A stretch of 64,000 bases of DNA from Gammaproteobacteria bacterium (GCA_020445405.1 JAGRGQ010000008.1:34524-98523), one strand, 5' to 3'; counted from the first letter of the stretch, positions 1 to 9,512 are shown. Notes: generated from the letters alone by a model not told the origin. Numbers and translations: made by a program.

Positions 1-1
1 G

Positions 2-490
2 GAGCTTCTGGCGCTGCTGAATCAGCAGAGTACGGCCATCAGGAGCGAGGCACATGCGGCCGTTGTGAACTACCAGTCGGGCTTTGAGACCGAAATCGAG
101 GAGGCCAGCCAGCGTCTCTACCGACACCTGCAGCAGCATCCCGCAACGCTGAATGGACTGCGCGCGGCCAGGGTAACCACCGATACCGCGGCGATTGTTC
201 TGGCCGTAAAGACGGGGGGTGTGGGAATCAATGATTTGATACTGACACCGGCCATGCTCTCATTTACTTCGCTGCTTGCAGAAGGCGCCGTGGGAGGGTA
301 TATGAAACAGATCGAAGCAGAGCTGAAAGCGCGGCAACTGGAATTGCTGCGCCACCGCCTGTTTCAGGATGTATTGACAGAGCGGCTGTTGCATCTCCCG
401 CAATCTATTCCCGAAAACCGCTGTTACGCCATCCCATCAGAGCTGATCGAACAGGCCGAGCGGTCGCTCGAAGTGCTGGCCGGGCCCTAA
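2..490 (+). CDS. C-terminal part of a GTPase-like membrane protein (5' truncated)
   Basis: The reading frame is open from the first bases of the window, so the true start lies to the left and only about 162 C-terminal residues are seen. The visible part has a helical stretch (ELLALLNQQSTAIRSEAHAA), then a hydrophobic Gly-rich segment (IVLAVKTGGVGINDLILTP and on to SLLAEGAVGGYM), then a charged amphipathic tail. This resembles the C-terminal membrane-associated part of Era/dynamin-like GTPases. The stop codon is directly followed by the GTG start of the next gene, which carries a full GTPase domain, so the two are probably a translationally coupled pair acting at the inner membrane. The family call rests mainly on this neighbour. 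Confidence 0.6.
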   Translation, partial: ELLALLNQQSTAIRSEAHAAVVNYQSGFETEIEEASQRLYRHLQQHPATLNGLRAARVTTDTAAIVLAVKTGGVGINDLILTPAMLSFTSLLAEGAVGGYMKQIEAELKARQLELLRHRLFQDVLTERLLHLPQSIPENRCYAIPSELIEQAERSLEVLAGP

Positions 491-2104
491 GTGAACGAAC
501 TATTCAAACAACAGCATCAGAAACTGGCGCACTGGTCTGAATCGGCCTCTGCCGAGGGCTGGATCTCCACCCAAGCTTTGGACAGGCTCATGGAGATAGA
601 GCAGCAGCAGGCTGAAGCGCTATTTTCCAGCAAAGGCCAGCGGCCCCTGATCGTTGCGTTTTTCGGCGGCACCGGTGTCGGGAAAAGCAGCCTGTTGAAT
701 CGGCTTGCCGGGGAAAACATCGCCCGCACCGGCGTGGAACGTCCCACCTCCCACGAGGTGACACTCTATCTCCATCGCGATTACCGCCTGGGAGAGTTTC
801 CCCCCGACCTGCCGCTGGAGGAGACCAGGATCGCTTACCATACAGACGACCGGAGGCGTCTGATAGCCTGGCTCGATATGCCCGATTTCGACAGTGTTGA
901 AGAGCATCACAGAGAGATCGTTCAGGCTTGGCTGCCTTATGTTGACTGGTTGATCTACGTCGTCAGCCCCGGGCGCTACCAGGACGATATCGGCTGGCGT
1001 TTCGTTCAGCAGCGTGGCGGCAAACACTCCTGGTTGTTCGTCATGAATCAGTGGGATCAGGGGCACTCCGAGCAACTGGAGCACTTTCGCCTGCGTCTGC
1101 GGCAGGAGGGCTTCAGCGATCCGGTCATTTTGCGTACAAGCTGCGTTGATCCGGAGCGCAGCGAGGACGACTTCGGCCGGTTGGAGAGAACCATTAATGA
1201 CGCGATAGAAACCTATGGACTGGAGCTGCTGCAACAGCTTGGCGTGCAGTCCAGACTGGAGGAGCTGAAAAGGGCTGGAGAATCATTTATTGACAAGCTC
1301 GAAGGCTACCCACTGGAGGAACTGGAGACGGACTGGAGCGAGAAGCTCTCGCAGAGCCTGGAGGAGGTGGAACTTGACCTGCTGGCCAACAGCCATCTTC
1401 TCGCCGGGAGATTTCGTGAGGAGAGTGGGCTGCCATGGCGTGCGTCAAAAAAAGCGGCCGGAGATCTGGGTGGGGTACAGCCGTCGACGCTGCTGGCGGA
1501 GATCTGGAGCCGTCGTGTAGAGACTCAACTGAAAGATCTTGCCAGTGAACTGGAAAATCTGCTGCAGCAGCGAAACATACCGTCTGTGCCGTTCAAACCC
1601 TGGCTGCAGCGGCTGCGTGACGATGCCAAAAGCGAATTCCTGAACGGTGCCGAAAGAGCATGCGCCAATGCGCTGCTGCAACCCGGTAGCGCTGTGCGTC
1701 GAGGCATTTACCGCATCGCCGGCTGGTTGAGCTGGGCGCTTCCGACGGCTGCTTCCGGCTGGGCTGTATACCATCTGGTGATCCGTTTTTACCAGGGTAC
1801 GCGCGGAGAGGGCCAGTTCCTGGGGCTTGACTACGCAATCCATTCAACGCTGCTGATTCTGCTCGCCTGGCTGCTTCCATGGCTGCTGCAGCGCAGGCTC
1901 ACCCCCTCCCTTTCCGCAACGATAGTCGCGGCGTTGACCTCCGGCACGGCTGCGGGACTGGCCCGCATTCAACAGCAGGGCGTGGCCGCGCTGGCTGCGG
2001 CAGTGGATTCAAGGGATCGCTGCGTCGCGGCTGTTATCGGGATACGCGACGGGTTGAGCGCAAGCATGGAGGAGTTGCCGATGAAATTGCCATGGAGCAG
2101 ATAA
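491..2104 (+). CDS. Membrane-associated P-loop GTPase, HSR1/YfjP-like
   Basis: This 537-residue protein has a complete small-GTPase core: P-loop GGTGVGKSS (residues 59-67), a G3 element DMPD (129-132) and a G4 element NQWD (186-189). A long, probably helical region follows (about 250-390), with hydrophobic segments near 405-430 and 450-470 and a Gly/Ala-rich hydrophobic patch near the end. That order (GTPase, helical stalk, membrane paddle) is typical of bacterial dynamin-like or YfjP-type GTPases. The GTG start touches the stop of the upstream gene. The likely role is GTP-driven membrane or envelope maintenance, but the substrate is unknown. The GTPase identity is firm; the subfamily is not. 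Confidence 0.85.
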   Translation: MNELFKQQHQKLAHWSESASAEGWISTQALDRLMEIEQQQAEALFSSKGQRPLIVAFFGGTGVGKSSLLNRLAGENIARTGVERPTSHEVTLYLHRDYRLGEFPPDLPLEETRIAYHTDDRRRLIAWLDMPDFDSVEEHHREIVQAWLPYVDWLIYVVSPGRYQDDIGWRFVQQRGGKHSWLFVMNQWDQGHSEQLEHFRLRLRQEGFSDPVILRTSCVDPERSEDDFGRLERTINDAIETYGLELLQQLGVQSRLEELKRAGESFIDKLEGYPLEELETDWSEKLSQSLEEVELDLLANSHLLAGRFREESGLPWRASKKAAGDLGGVQPSTLLAEIWSRRVETQLKDLASELENLLQQRNIPSVPFKPWLQRLRDDAKSEFLNGAERACANALLQPGSAVRRGIYRIAGWLSWALPTAASGWAVYHLVIRFYQGTRGEGQFLGLDYAIHSTLLILLAWLLPWLLQRRLTPSLSATIVAALTSGTAAGLARIQQQGVAALAAAVDSRDRCVAAVIGIRDGLSASMEELPMKLPWSR

Positions 2105-2279
2105 CGCGTCGTCGGCAAAATGTCCCGAATGCCGTACCGGAAGACCAGACCTGTTTTTATGCCTGCTGCATCGGGCGCCTGCTGGCATACAGCCGGAACA
2201 GCGCAAGCTGCTGGCGCGGACTCTTTTCCATTTGGTGCAGGCACCGGACAGTAACCGCTTGCGCACCCCGGTGCCGCTG

Positions 2280-3248
2280 CTACCTGCAGATGTTTTCAAC
2301 CACGTCCGAACCAAGCACCCGGGTCAGTTTTTTCAGTTCAGCGCAGGTCAGGGGATTGCCATCGATTTCGAGAAACTCCAGCTCCCCGAGATCCTCGAGT
2401 GGTTTGACCGAGGCAATACTGTTACCCGAGAGATTCAGCGCTCTGATGCTGATTACGGATTCAAGCGGAGTGATGTCGGACAACCGGTTGTTCGACAGAT
2501 CGAGTTCCTCCAGTTGGGAAAGATTCCGCAGTGGCTGCAGATCGCTGATATTGTTGTCGGCGGCCTCGATATTGGTCAGCCCCGGATGATACTGCAACGG
2601 CGACAGATCTTTGATCTGATTGGCCGATATATCCACATCCAGCAAACCGGAGATAGCGCCCAGCGGTTCAATCGAATCGATGCTGTTGTGGCTGATATTC
2701 AGCGAACGCAGCTCGGTGAGCTGTGCAATGCTGTCGAGCTTCTTGATGCGGTTATGACTGACAGACAGATGCTTCAGGTGCATCAGTACGGCCAGCGAGG
2801 AGATATCCTCTATCTCGTTATGGTGCAGATTCAGCCGCTGCAGCGTTACCCGGTGATCACCGATTGGCAACAGCTTTATGCGGTTGTAACCGAGGTCGAG
2901 TGTGTCCAGCCGGGGCAGGCGGTCGAGCAGGGTGATATCGCTTATGGCATTGTGCGCCAAATCCAGATTGCGCAGATTGACCAGGTTCTCGATCCCTGAA
3001 ATATCCTCTATTTTCGCGCCTTCGGGATTGGGGCAGTGCAATTCGGCAACCTCCCCGGCAGTCTGCCAGTGGTGCAGTTTCGTTTCCCGCAGTACGCACG
3101 CACGAAGCACCGGATCCGCGAACTGAAGACGCGTTATTTCAGTCGAGACAGGGACATGGCCATTGTCACCGCAACCAGCTGCCAGAAGCAGTCCAAAAGC
3201 GAGCGCGAACAACGCGAAAAGAGATACTGGACGATAGTTTGAGGTCAT
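2280..3248 (-). CDS. Leucine-rich-repeat lipoprotein
   Basis: The 322-residue product starts with a lipoprotein signal peptide whose lipobox (LLLAAGC) places the acylated cysteine near residue 26. After a short N-terminal region come nine to ten 22-residue leucine-rich repeats of the SDS22/internalin type (for example LRNLDLAHNAISDI, LEELDLSNNRLSDI), capped by a Cys-containing end (GNPLTC). The fold predicts a curved solenoid for protein binding on the periplasmic or outer face of the envelope. It converges with the GTPase gene and no partner is encoded next to it. No strong ribosome-binding site precedes the ATG. The ligand cannot be read from the sequence. Confidence 0.88.
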   Translation of the reverse strand: MTSNYRPVSLFALFALAFGLLLAAGCGDNGHVPVSTEITRLQFADPVLRACVLRETKLHHWQTAGEVAELHCPNPEGAKIEDISGIENLVNLRNLDLAHNAISDITLLDRLPRLDTLDLGYNRIKLLPIGDHRVTLQRLNLHHNEIEDISSLAVLMHLKHLSVSHNRIKKLDSIAQLTELRSLNISHNSIDSIEPLGAISGLLDVDISANQIKDLSPLQYHPGLTNIEAADNNISDLQPLRNLSQLEELDLSNNRLSDITPLESVISIRALNLSGNSIASVKPLEDLGELEFLEIDGNPLTCAELKKLTRVLGSDVVENICR

Positions 3249-3526
3249 GATTTATCTGAATCCGTTGGGCACGCTTGTCCGTCGAGTGGGAGGGTGCGAC
3301 TGTGTTGACTGGAGCGTAAAAATGGATCTACCCGCTCATTTTCCCACAAATGAATAGTCCCGTCAGAAAAATAGGCTGGACCAACCGGATAATTTAATCC
3401 CTTGAATCATGGAAAAATATACATGAGTGACATCTGTTTTCGGGGTGAGTTCTCAACCCGGAAACTCTCACGGGGAGTGAATTGGTCTAACGGGAGTGGC
3501 CGGATCCTGAAATATACCGCGGGAGG

Positions 3527-4972
3527 TCACTCCCTCCAGAACTCCGGCGTCAGAAGCACCAGCACGGTAAATACCTCAAGACGGCCAAGCAGCATGGCGA
3601 ACGCGGCAATCAATTTCCCGGAATTGCTCACTGTGGCGAAACTGTTGGCCACTTCTCCCAGCCCCGGGCCCAGGTTGTTCATCGAGGTGGCTATGGCGGA
3701 AAAGGCTGAGACCTGATCCAGGCCGGTCGACATGATCAGCAGCATCAGGATGACGAACGAAACGACGTAAATGGCGAAGAATCCCCAGACGCCCTGCGTT
3801 GTCTGAACCGGTATCACCCGGTCACCGACCCGGATCGGCAGCAGCGCTCTGGGGTGGATCAACTGGCGGACCTCGCGGAATCCCTGCTGGGTCAGCAGAA
3901 TCACCCGAATCACTTTCATTCCGCCGGCGGTGGAGCCGCCGCAGCCTCCGATAAAACTGATGAAGATCAACAATACCGGCAGAAAACTTGGCCAGTGGGA
4001 AAAATCGACGGTGCCGAAGCCGGTACTGGTGATCACCGAGACCACCTCAAACAGCCCATTGTGCAGGCTCGACGTGTAGCCGGCGTACTCCCCGGTGTCT
4101 TTGAGTATCACGGCCACGATCAACACCGCCGACAGGATCACCAGCAGGAAAATCCTGACTTCGATATTTTGAAAATAATAGAGTGGGTTGCGCTTCCGCC
4201 ACACGATGAAATGGACGCTGAAATTGATGGCTCCGAGAATCATGAACAATACCGCGATCGATTCGATGGTCGCGCTTTGAAAGTAGCCCAGGCTGGCATC
4301 GTGGGTGGAGAAGCCGCCGGTAGAGACCGTGGAGAAACTGTGGACGATGGCATCGAAAGGCGTCATTCCAGCGGCCCAGTAGGCCAATGCATTAGCCAGG
4401 GTCATGCCGACATAGAACACCCACAGATAGCGCGCGGTGTGGCTCAGTCTGGGAGTCAACTTCTCATCTTTGAAGGGCCCGGGTGCCTCGGCTCGGTAGA
4501 GCTGCATGCCGCCGATGCCGAGCATTGGCAGCACCGCGATGGCCAGTACGATCATGCCCATGCCGCCCAGCCACTGGAGCAGCTGACGATAGAAGAGAAA
4601 CGATTTCGGCAGATCATCCAGTCCGCTGATAACGGTTGCGCCGGTGGTGGTGAAGGCGGAGACGGCCTCAAACAGTGCGTCCACTATGCCCAGGTGGGCG
4701 CTGAGCATGAACGGCAGCGAGGCGATCGCACTGAGGCCGAACCAGAAGATGACGACGATCAGAAACCCGTCCCGGTTGTTGAGTTCATGCACCGCTCCCT
4801 GGCCCAGCAGGACAAACAGCTGGCCAATGATGGCAGATACGCCGATGGCGATCAGGAAATGCTCCACTTCCTGTTCACCGTAGATCAACGCCACCAGGAT
4901 CGGCAGGAAGAGGATCAGACTGAAGCCGAAAGAGAAGAAGCCGATGATACGGGCAATGGACTTGGTATGCAT
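3527..4972 (-). CDS. trkH: Trk-type potassium uptake protein, TrkH family
   Basis: This 481-residue integral membrane protein matches the usual TrkH length of about 480. It contains the four pore-loop signatures of the family, each with its selectivity-filter glycine: FTTTGATV, FSTVSTGGFS, ITSTGFGTVD and SMNNLGPGLG. The GGCGGSTAGGMKVIR segment after the third loop is a TrkH hallmark. The protein forms the K+-translocating subunit of the Trk system and needs the cytoplasmic NAD-binding subunit TrkA, which is not encoded in this window. It stands alone on the minus strand and is divergent from the next gene. Confidence 0.96.
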   Translation of the reverse strand: MHTKSIARIIGFFSFGFSLILFLPILVALIYGEQEVEHFLIAIGVSAIIGQLFVLLGQGAVHELNNRDGFLIVVIFWFGLSAIASLPFMLSAHLGIVDALFEAVSAFTTTGATVISGLDDLPKSFLFYRQLLQWLGGMGMIVLAIAVLPMLGIGGMQLYRAEAPGPFKDEKLTPRLSHTARYLWVFYVGMTLANALAYWAAGMTPFDAIVHSFSTVSTGGFSTHDASLGYFQSATIESIAVLFMILGAINFSVHFIVWRKRNPLYYFQNIEVRIFLLVILSAVLIVAVILKDTGEYAGYTSSLHNGLFEVVSVITSTGFGTVDFSHWPSFLPVLLIFISFIGGCGGSTAGGMKVIRVILLTQQGFREVRQLIHPRALLPIRVGDRVIPVQTTQGVWGFFAIYVVSFVILMLLIMSTGLDQVSAFSAIATSMNNLGPGLGEVANSFATVSNSGKLIAAFAMLLGRLEVFTVLVLLTPEFWRE

Positions 4973-5419
4973 ATGGCCCCGGATTATCCTCTAAAGCAGC
5001 CGAAGAATGAATGTAAAATGTGTGTTGAGACAGGTTCTGATCGGGTGGGGTATTGGGCAAGGTCCCGGGCCGCAAATTTCGCACGCCGCCGTAGAGTGCG
5101 GATGGTTAGCGTGATTGTAATCCGGTCGGTATGCAACTCTTTGTACGCAATATGAATTGTTGTGTCCGGGATTGGCGATGGGCGGGATTTCAGTCTCTCT
5201 TGCGAACAGGCGTGAGGTGTGGATTCATTGTGCAGCTCGCTTAGCACATCAACCGTTCCGGAAGATCGGCATGGCAGAGGGTGACAGCGCCGGGATTTGC
5301 TCGGGATATTTTTTTTCGGCGCGACTGGAGACGGTCCCCCCGATTGATCGCTGCGCACAAATTATCCGTTCCGCGTCGATCAAAATCTGCCGGCAACGAC
5401 TCCTGGGATTTTGCCGGAG
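4973..5419. other. 447-bp divergent intergenic region
   Basis: This spacer separates trkH from the unknown membrane protein gene on the other strand. It should hold both promoters. No convincing small gene, hairpin terminator or repeat was recognised. The string TGAGACAGGTTCT near 5026-5038 matches the tip of the dispersed repeat seen elsewhere, but the flanking bases do not extend the match. Confidence 0.4.
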
Positions 5420-6376
5420 ATGAAACTTTACACCAGAGCAGGTATCGCCCCTCCTGAACCAGACGAGACCGTATTCAGGATATCGCGATGGGGTCCGGTG
5501 CTGTCCTGTTTGATTATCCTGCTGGGCTTGGTTGCCGGAATCGCTCTGTTTATCCACTCCTATCGCTCCGGAATCACCTGGGGAACAGTCCTGTCTGCGC
5601 TTTACACACTGATTGTCTGGAGTCTCTGCCGTGTGCTTTCGCACGTCGTGGTGGCGGCATTTTCTTCCGCCGGCTGGCTGATGCGGCTCGGTCCCGACGG
5701 AATCCTGCTGAAATTCCGGTCCTATCTGCACGCAGATTCACCGGAACAGGATCCTGTTGCACTGCGACTCCGCTGGGCGGATATCAGTGAGGCGTATCTG
5801 CAGCGGGAGTGCTACACGACCACCGATAGCGACGGGAAACGCCAGCTGCGGCGCTGGTTTCTCGTTCTCAAACTGAATCCCCGCTATGTAGATACAGCCA
5901 AAGTCAAATCGCTGCTGGCGTTCGAGAACCAGCGCAGACCGGCACATTTCAGGGTCGATGATCTGAAGCATGAGCTCTTCATTGCGCGCAAGAAAAAGGC
6001 TCCCGGAGCGGAGATCGAAAATATTAAAAAGGCGATCGTTCTCGAAAAGAGCCGCCACCCGGGCAGGAGCAGAAAAATGTATTTTCGGGATCGTCCGGTC
6101 GTTTTCGTCGATCCGGACCAATTGAGAATGGAATGGACCCATATCACGCCGGGAAAGCGCAGGCTGCGGCAGCTGCTCGAGTTGCGCACCCGGGTCGCTG
6201 GTGATCATCAGCAGCAATTCGATATGGAGAAACCCATGACGGAGAAAGAGTTCAACTCGCTGTTGACCACCCTGCTCAGCCGCGATGAATCCATGGAGGC
6301 GGTCAGGCTGGTAAAGCTGCAACTGGGCCTGGATACGACCGGAGCCAGGTTGTTTATCGAAAAGTTACGGCGATGA
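5420..6376 (+). CDS. Unknown two-TM membrane protein with an L7/L12-like C-terminus
   Basis: The roughly 318-residue protein has two N-terminal hydrophobic segments (about residues 25-50 and 55-80). A soluble part follows, reminiscent of membrane-anchored PH-like proteins (strand-rich, with RWADISEAYLQ). A Lys/Arg-rich helical region comes next. The last 35 residues (DESMEAVRLVKLQLGLD...EKL) look like the C-terminal fold of ribosomal protein L7/L12, a module also found in unrelated bacterial proteins. An in-frame TTG nine bases upstream (5411) is an alternative start; GGAG sits very close to the ATG. No function can be assigned and there is no operon partner. Confidence 0.7.
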   Translation: MKLYTRAGIAPPEPDETVFRISRWGPVLSCLIILLGLVAGIALFIHSYRSGITWGTVLSALYTLIVWSLCRVLSHVVVAAFSSAGWLMRLGPDGILLKFRSYLHADSPEQDPVALRLRWADISEAYLQRECYTTTDSDGKRQLRRWFLVLKLNPRYVDTAKVKSLLAFENQRRPAHFRVDDLKHELFIARKKKAPGAEIENIKKAIVLEKSRHPGRSRKMYFRDRPVVFVDPDQLRMEWTHITPGKRRLRQLLELRTRVAGDHQQQFDMEKPMTEKEFNSLLTTLLSRDESMEAVRLVKLQLGLDTTGARLFIEKLRR

Positions 6377-6618
6377 GAAAAAGACTTGCGGATTCTCCGG
6401 CCTCTGCCAGTGGCGAGACGGATGGTTCATGGGATGTTTCAGCTGAATCAGGCGCCACGCATGATTTTAACCCGTCTTATAATCCTTCGCGCCCGCGTTC
6501 GCTGTGACATTAACCCGGATAGGCGCCGTCGCGGCAGCGGGGGGGTTTTAAGATAAGCTTTTGTCACTGGCGCAGGCGTTGAGCGCGGCAGTCGACACCG
6601 AAAGAGGAGGGGCCAGGC

Positions 6619-7053
6619 ATGCCGGGCATTGGTTTGGACACCAGGTTAAAGCAGGACAGCCATCTGCTTGGTTGGCTGGGTAGCACCGATTTGCTGTTGA
6701 TGCGGAACGCGCTGTTTCCATGGTTTGTTCTGGTTCCGGAAACGGATGAAATCGAGTTCTATAAACTGGATTCCCGGATCCAGATGCAGCTTCTGACTCA
6801 GATAAATCTCATATCGGAATTTATCGAGAGCAATTTTCAAATCGACAAGCTAAACATCGGCCTGATCGGAAATGTTGTTCCGCAGCTGCATGTTCACGTT
6901 GTCGGCAGACGTCGTGAGGATATCTGCTGGCCGGGAGTTGTCTGGGGTGTCAAGGAGTCTATTCCATACGCGGCCGGTCAGGTGGAGAAAATCGTAACGC
7001 AGTTGCTGTTGTTGCCGCATGCTGCGTTTCGCGCAAATCCTGAGCGCGTCTGA
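6619..7053 (+). CDS. HIT-family nucleotide-binding protein
   Basis: This 144-residue protein carries a histidine-triad signature in the Q-x-H-x-H variant, QLHVHVV (residues 89-95), preceded by the family helix and the GNVVP turn. HIT proteins are nucleotide hydrolases or transferases acting on nucleoside phosphoramidates or dinucleotides. Replacement of the first triad residue by Gln is common in the COG0537-like branch. An upstream GAGGAGGGG about seven bases before the ATG is a strong ribosome-binding site and fixes the start. It is a single gene, convergent with the SLC13 permease. The exact substrate is unknown. Confidence 0.88.
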   Translation: MPGIGLDTRLKQDSHLLGWLGSTDLLLMRNALFPWFVLVPETDEIEFYKLDSRIQMQLLTQINLISEFIESNFQIDKLNIGLIGNVVPQLHVHVVGRRREDICWPGVVWGVKESIPYAAGQVEKIVTQLLLLPHAAFRANPERV

Positions 7054-7098
7054 CTTTGCGTTGGGGAGTGCAGGAGCCGGGCAGCGTCCGGACGCAGC

Positions 7099-8931
7099 TT
7101 AAAACCCGTAGATAAGCGGCAGCAGAAAACTCAACGAGAGCCACATCAGCAGGCTGAGCGGCATGCCGATCCGGAGAAAGTCGGAAAAGGTGTAACCGCC
7201 GGCATTCATAACCAGCAGATTGGTCTGGTATCCCATCGGCGTGGCGTAACTCATATTGGCCCCGAACAGTACCGCAAGGACGAACGCTTCGGGAGGCTGT
7301 CCGAGTTGTTGGGCGATGCTTACTGCAATGGGCGTACCTATGACCGCTGCGGCATTGTTGGAGACGATGTTGGTCAGTATAGCCATCAGCAGCATCAGGC
7401 CGCTGAGCACCATACCGGGTGCGGCGCCATGGGTCAGATAGAGGAAGACCTGAGTGATATACGTCGTGCCGCCGGTCGTCAGCAGTGCATTGCCAAGCGC
7501 CAGGCTGGCTACCACGATCAGGATTACCTGGGCGCTTAGCGCGCTGGTGGCATCACGCCAGGTGAGGCACTGGGTGAGGATGAGCATCAAAGCGCCGAAT
7601 ACCGCACTGATCGCGATGGGCAGAATGTTCAATGCCGCAAGTATCACAATCATGGCCATGATCGCCAGCGCCAGCGGCGCCTTGTCCGTGTGGGGCAGAT
7701 CGGTGGTGGCGTCGAGCACCAGCATATTACTGTCCTTTTTGAGCGCGGCTATCTGCGTCTTGGCGCCCTGAACCAGCAGTACATCGCTTACCTGGAGCAG
7801 TATATCGGCCAGTTCGTTTCCACCTCCCGGCCAGACCGCTCTGCCTTGCCGGTGCAGGGCAAGTACGACCAGATTGTAACGCTGGACAAAACGCGCCCGG
7901 CGCAGCGAAACGCCGGCGACCGAGGACCCCCGGACCACGACGACCTCGGCAATCTGCTGGTCCTTTGCCTGCAGTGGATGCTCTTCATCCACCCGATATT
8001 CTCCCGAATAGAGGGGGGTGCCCAGTATCTGTTCGAACTCCTTGAGCTGTTGCGGAGTGTCGTTGACCAGCAGCCGGTCGCCGGACCTGAGCGTCACATC
8101 CGGAATGGGCAACAGGAAGGTATTGCTTCCCCTGTGGACACGCTCCACCTTGAGCCTGCCATCGGTGCGTTTCATCACGTCTGCCAGGGTCTCGCCAATC
8201 AGTGGACTCTCCTCGGTAATGCTCAGCTCGGCCGCGAAGACCCTGGGGGATACATCGCTCATGGGCGTCTCCCGGGACGGCAGCAGGCGGGGTGCGATGG
8301 CCCATAGATAGAAGATTCCCAGGAAACCGGCGATGGCCGCCGGCAGCAGGAAGTCGAACATGCCGATCGCCTTCAGTCCCATATCCGATGCCACCGAGAC
8401 AACCAGAAGATTGGTCGAGGTCCCGATGGTGGTGCCCATTCCTCCCAAAAGCGTGGCCAGTCCCATCGGCATCAGCACGCTGGACGGGGAGCGCTTGGTC
8501 CGCATCGCCACGCTGACCAGGATCGGGAGCAGCAGGACAACAATCGGGGTATTGTTGACGAAGGCGCTGAGCAGTGCCGCTATAACAAGCGTCAGCAGCA
8601 GCGACAATTGTGGCCAGCGCCCCCATAGTTTCGACAGAAGACGGCCCAGCGGCTCGAGCGCTCCGGTTCGCACCAGACCCTGGCCGGCAACCATCAGCGC
8701 ACACACTGCCACCAGCGCCTGATGCCCGAAGCCGGAGAACAGGTCCACCGCATGCAGCGTCTTCTGCCCGCTCTGGAACGGAAACAGCGTCAACCCCAAA
8801 GTCAGTGCCACCAGTATTGTCAGGCTGGAGGTCTCCAGGGGGATGCGGTCACGTGAGAACAGCAGCAGCGCGATTGCTGTCAACAGCAGGATCAACAGCG
8901 CGTGAAGATTAGGCAGTTCGGGAAAAAACAC
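7099..8931 (-). CDS. SLC13-family (divalent anion:Na+ symporter type) permease with RCK_C domains
   Basis: The 610-residue protein has hydrophobic helices at both ends. In the middle (about residues 210-390) are two soluble RCK_C/TrkA_C-like units, for example SPLIGETLADV...RSGDRLLVNDT followed by VVRGSSVAGVSLRRARF. SLC13-type motifs are visible: VNNTPIVVLLLPI in the N-half, TNIVSNNAAAVIGTPIA in the C-half and GMGTTIGTSTNLLV. Relatives move sulfate, dicarboxylates or other divalent anions with Na+. The doubled RCK_C insertion is typical of the large bacterial SLC13 proteins often linked to sulfur metabolism. The start is a GTG without an obvious ribosome-binding site. Confidence 0.9.
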   Translation of the reverse strand: MFFPELPNLHALLILLLTAIALLLFSRDRIPLETSSLTILVALTLGLTLFPFQSGQKTLHAVDLFSGFGHQALVAVCALMVAGQGLVRTGALEPLGRLLSKLWGRWPQLSLLLTLVIAALLSAFVNNTPIVVLLLPILVSVAMRTKRSPSSVLMPMGLATLLGGMGTTIGTSTNLLVVSVASDMGLKAIGMFDFLLPAAIAGFLGIFYLWAIAPRLLPSRETPMSDVSPRVFAAELSITEESPLIGETLADVMKRTDGRLKVERVHRGSNTFLLPIPDVTLRSGDRLLVNDTPQQLKEFEQILGTPLYSGEYRVDEEHPLQAKDQQIAEVVVVRGSSVAGVSLRRARFVQRYNLVVLALHRQGRAVWPGGGNELADILLQVSDVLLVQGAKTQIAALKKDSNMLVLDATTDLPHTDKAPLALAIMAMIVILAALNILPIAISAVFGALMLILTQCLTWRDATSALSAQVILIVVASLALGNALLTTGGTTYITQVFLYLTHGAAPGMVLSGLMLLMAILTNIVSNNAAAVIGTPIAVSIAQQLGQPPEAFVLAVLFGANMSYATPMGYQTNLLVMNAGGYTFSDFLRIGMPLSLLMWLSLSFLLPLIYGF

Positions 8932-9297
8932 CGGGTTCGAAGTTCGCTCGGTCAGGGCTTGGAAAGTCAGAGTATAACCCGGCTCGATAGGTGAATAATA
9001 TCTCCCCGGAGCGTATCGAAACGGTTATTTGTCCGGAAAAGAGCGCGCCCGGGCGGAACCCGTGTGAGGCTGCAGAGCACCCATTCAGGCGCAGACCGGG
9101 CGTGACAACCACCGATCTCTTTCCCCGGCGACGGCATGACCGGACCGGTAAACAGTGAGCCACAAGGCAAAATGGCGGCTATCGTGTTTTGATCTACGGC
9201 GCTACCCGCAGCCCTGCCTGCTCCTGTGGAGGGTTGCAAATACTTGAAGTCCCAAATCAGGGATCTATAAATCCCCAGGTTTTAAGCAGAAGAGCGA

Positions 9298-9399
9298 ACC
9301 CCCTCTTCCTCGCGGGGGAGAGGGTTGGGGTGAGGGGGGCAGCGGTGGATTCATTCAACCCCCACCCTGGCCCTCTCCCACTCATGGGAGAGGGGAGAG
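9298..9399. repeat. Pair of inverted REP-like GC-rich palindromes
   Basis: Two similar arms (9298-9339 and 9358-9399) lie head to head. Each has the CCCTCTCCC...GGGAGAGGG core and the CCCCACCC/GGGGTGAGGGG shoulder of a palindrome widespread in intergenic DNA of Proteobacteria. Together they can fold into one long hairpin. They lie between the SLC13 gene and hipBA. Confidence 0.75.
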
Positions 9400-9417
9400 T
9401 CGGCTTTCAGCCGACTC
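9397..9417. terminator. Perfect 9-bp hairpin next to the REP pair
   Basis: GAGTCGGCT and AGCCGACTC form a perfect 9-bp stem around the loop TTC. No T-run follows. It may be part of the REP-like cluster or act as a transcript-end structure. Confidence 0.35.
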
Positions 9418-9512
9418 GGATATTGTCTGACTGTAACCGAAGCTATCGGCTTCAGTCGGTTGAGTATTCACATAATTCGTCAATAATGCAATAATATTAA
9501 TCTTTATAGCAT

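Noticed and set aside
1879..2589. 236-codon plus frame after the GTPase
   Set aside because: Mostly overlaps the GTPase and the antisense strand of the LRR gene; Cys/Arg/Ser-rich without domain.
5026..5038. TGAGACAGGTTCT as a sixth copy of the dispersed repeat
   Set aside because: Only the 13-base tip matches; the upstream bases do not align with the other copies.
3854..5155. 433-codon frame antisense to trkH
   Set aside because: Its composition (Gln/Asp/Gly/His-rich, no domain) is a mirror of the trkH codons; trkH on the other strand has all family motifs.
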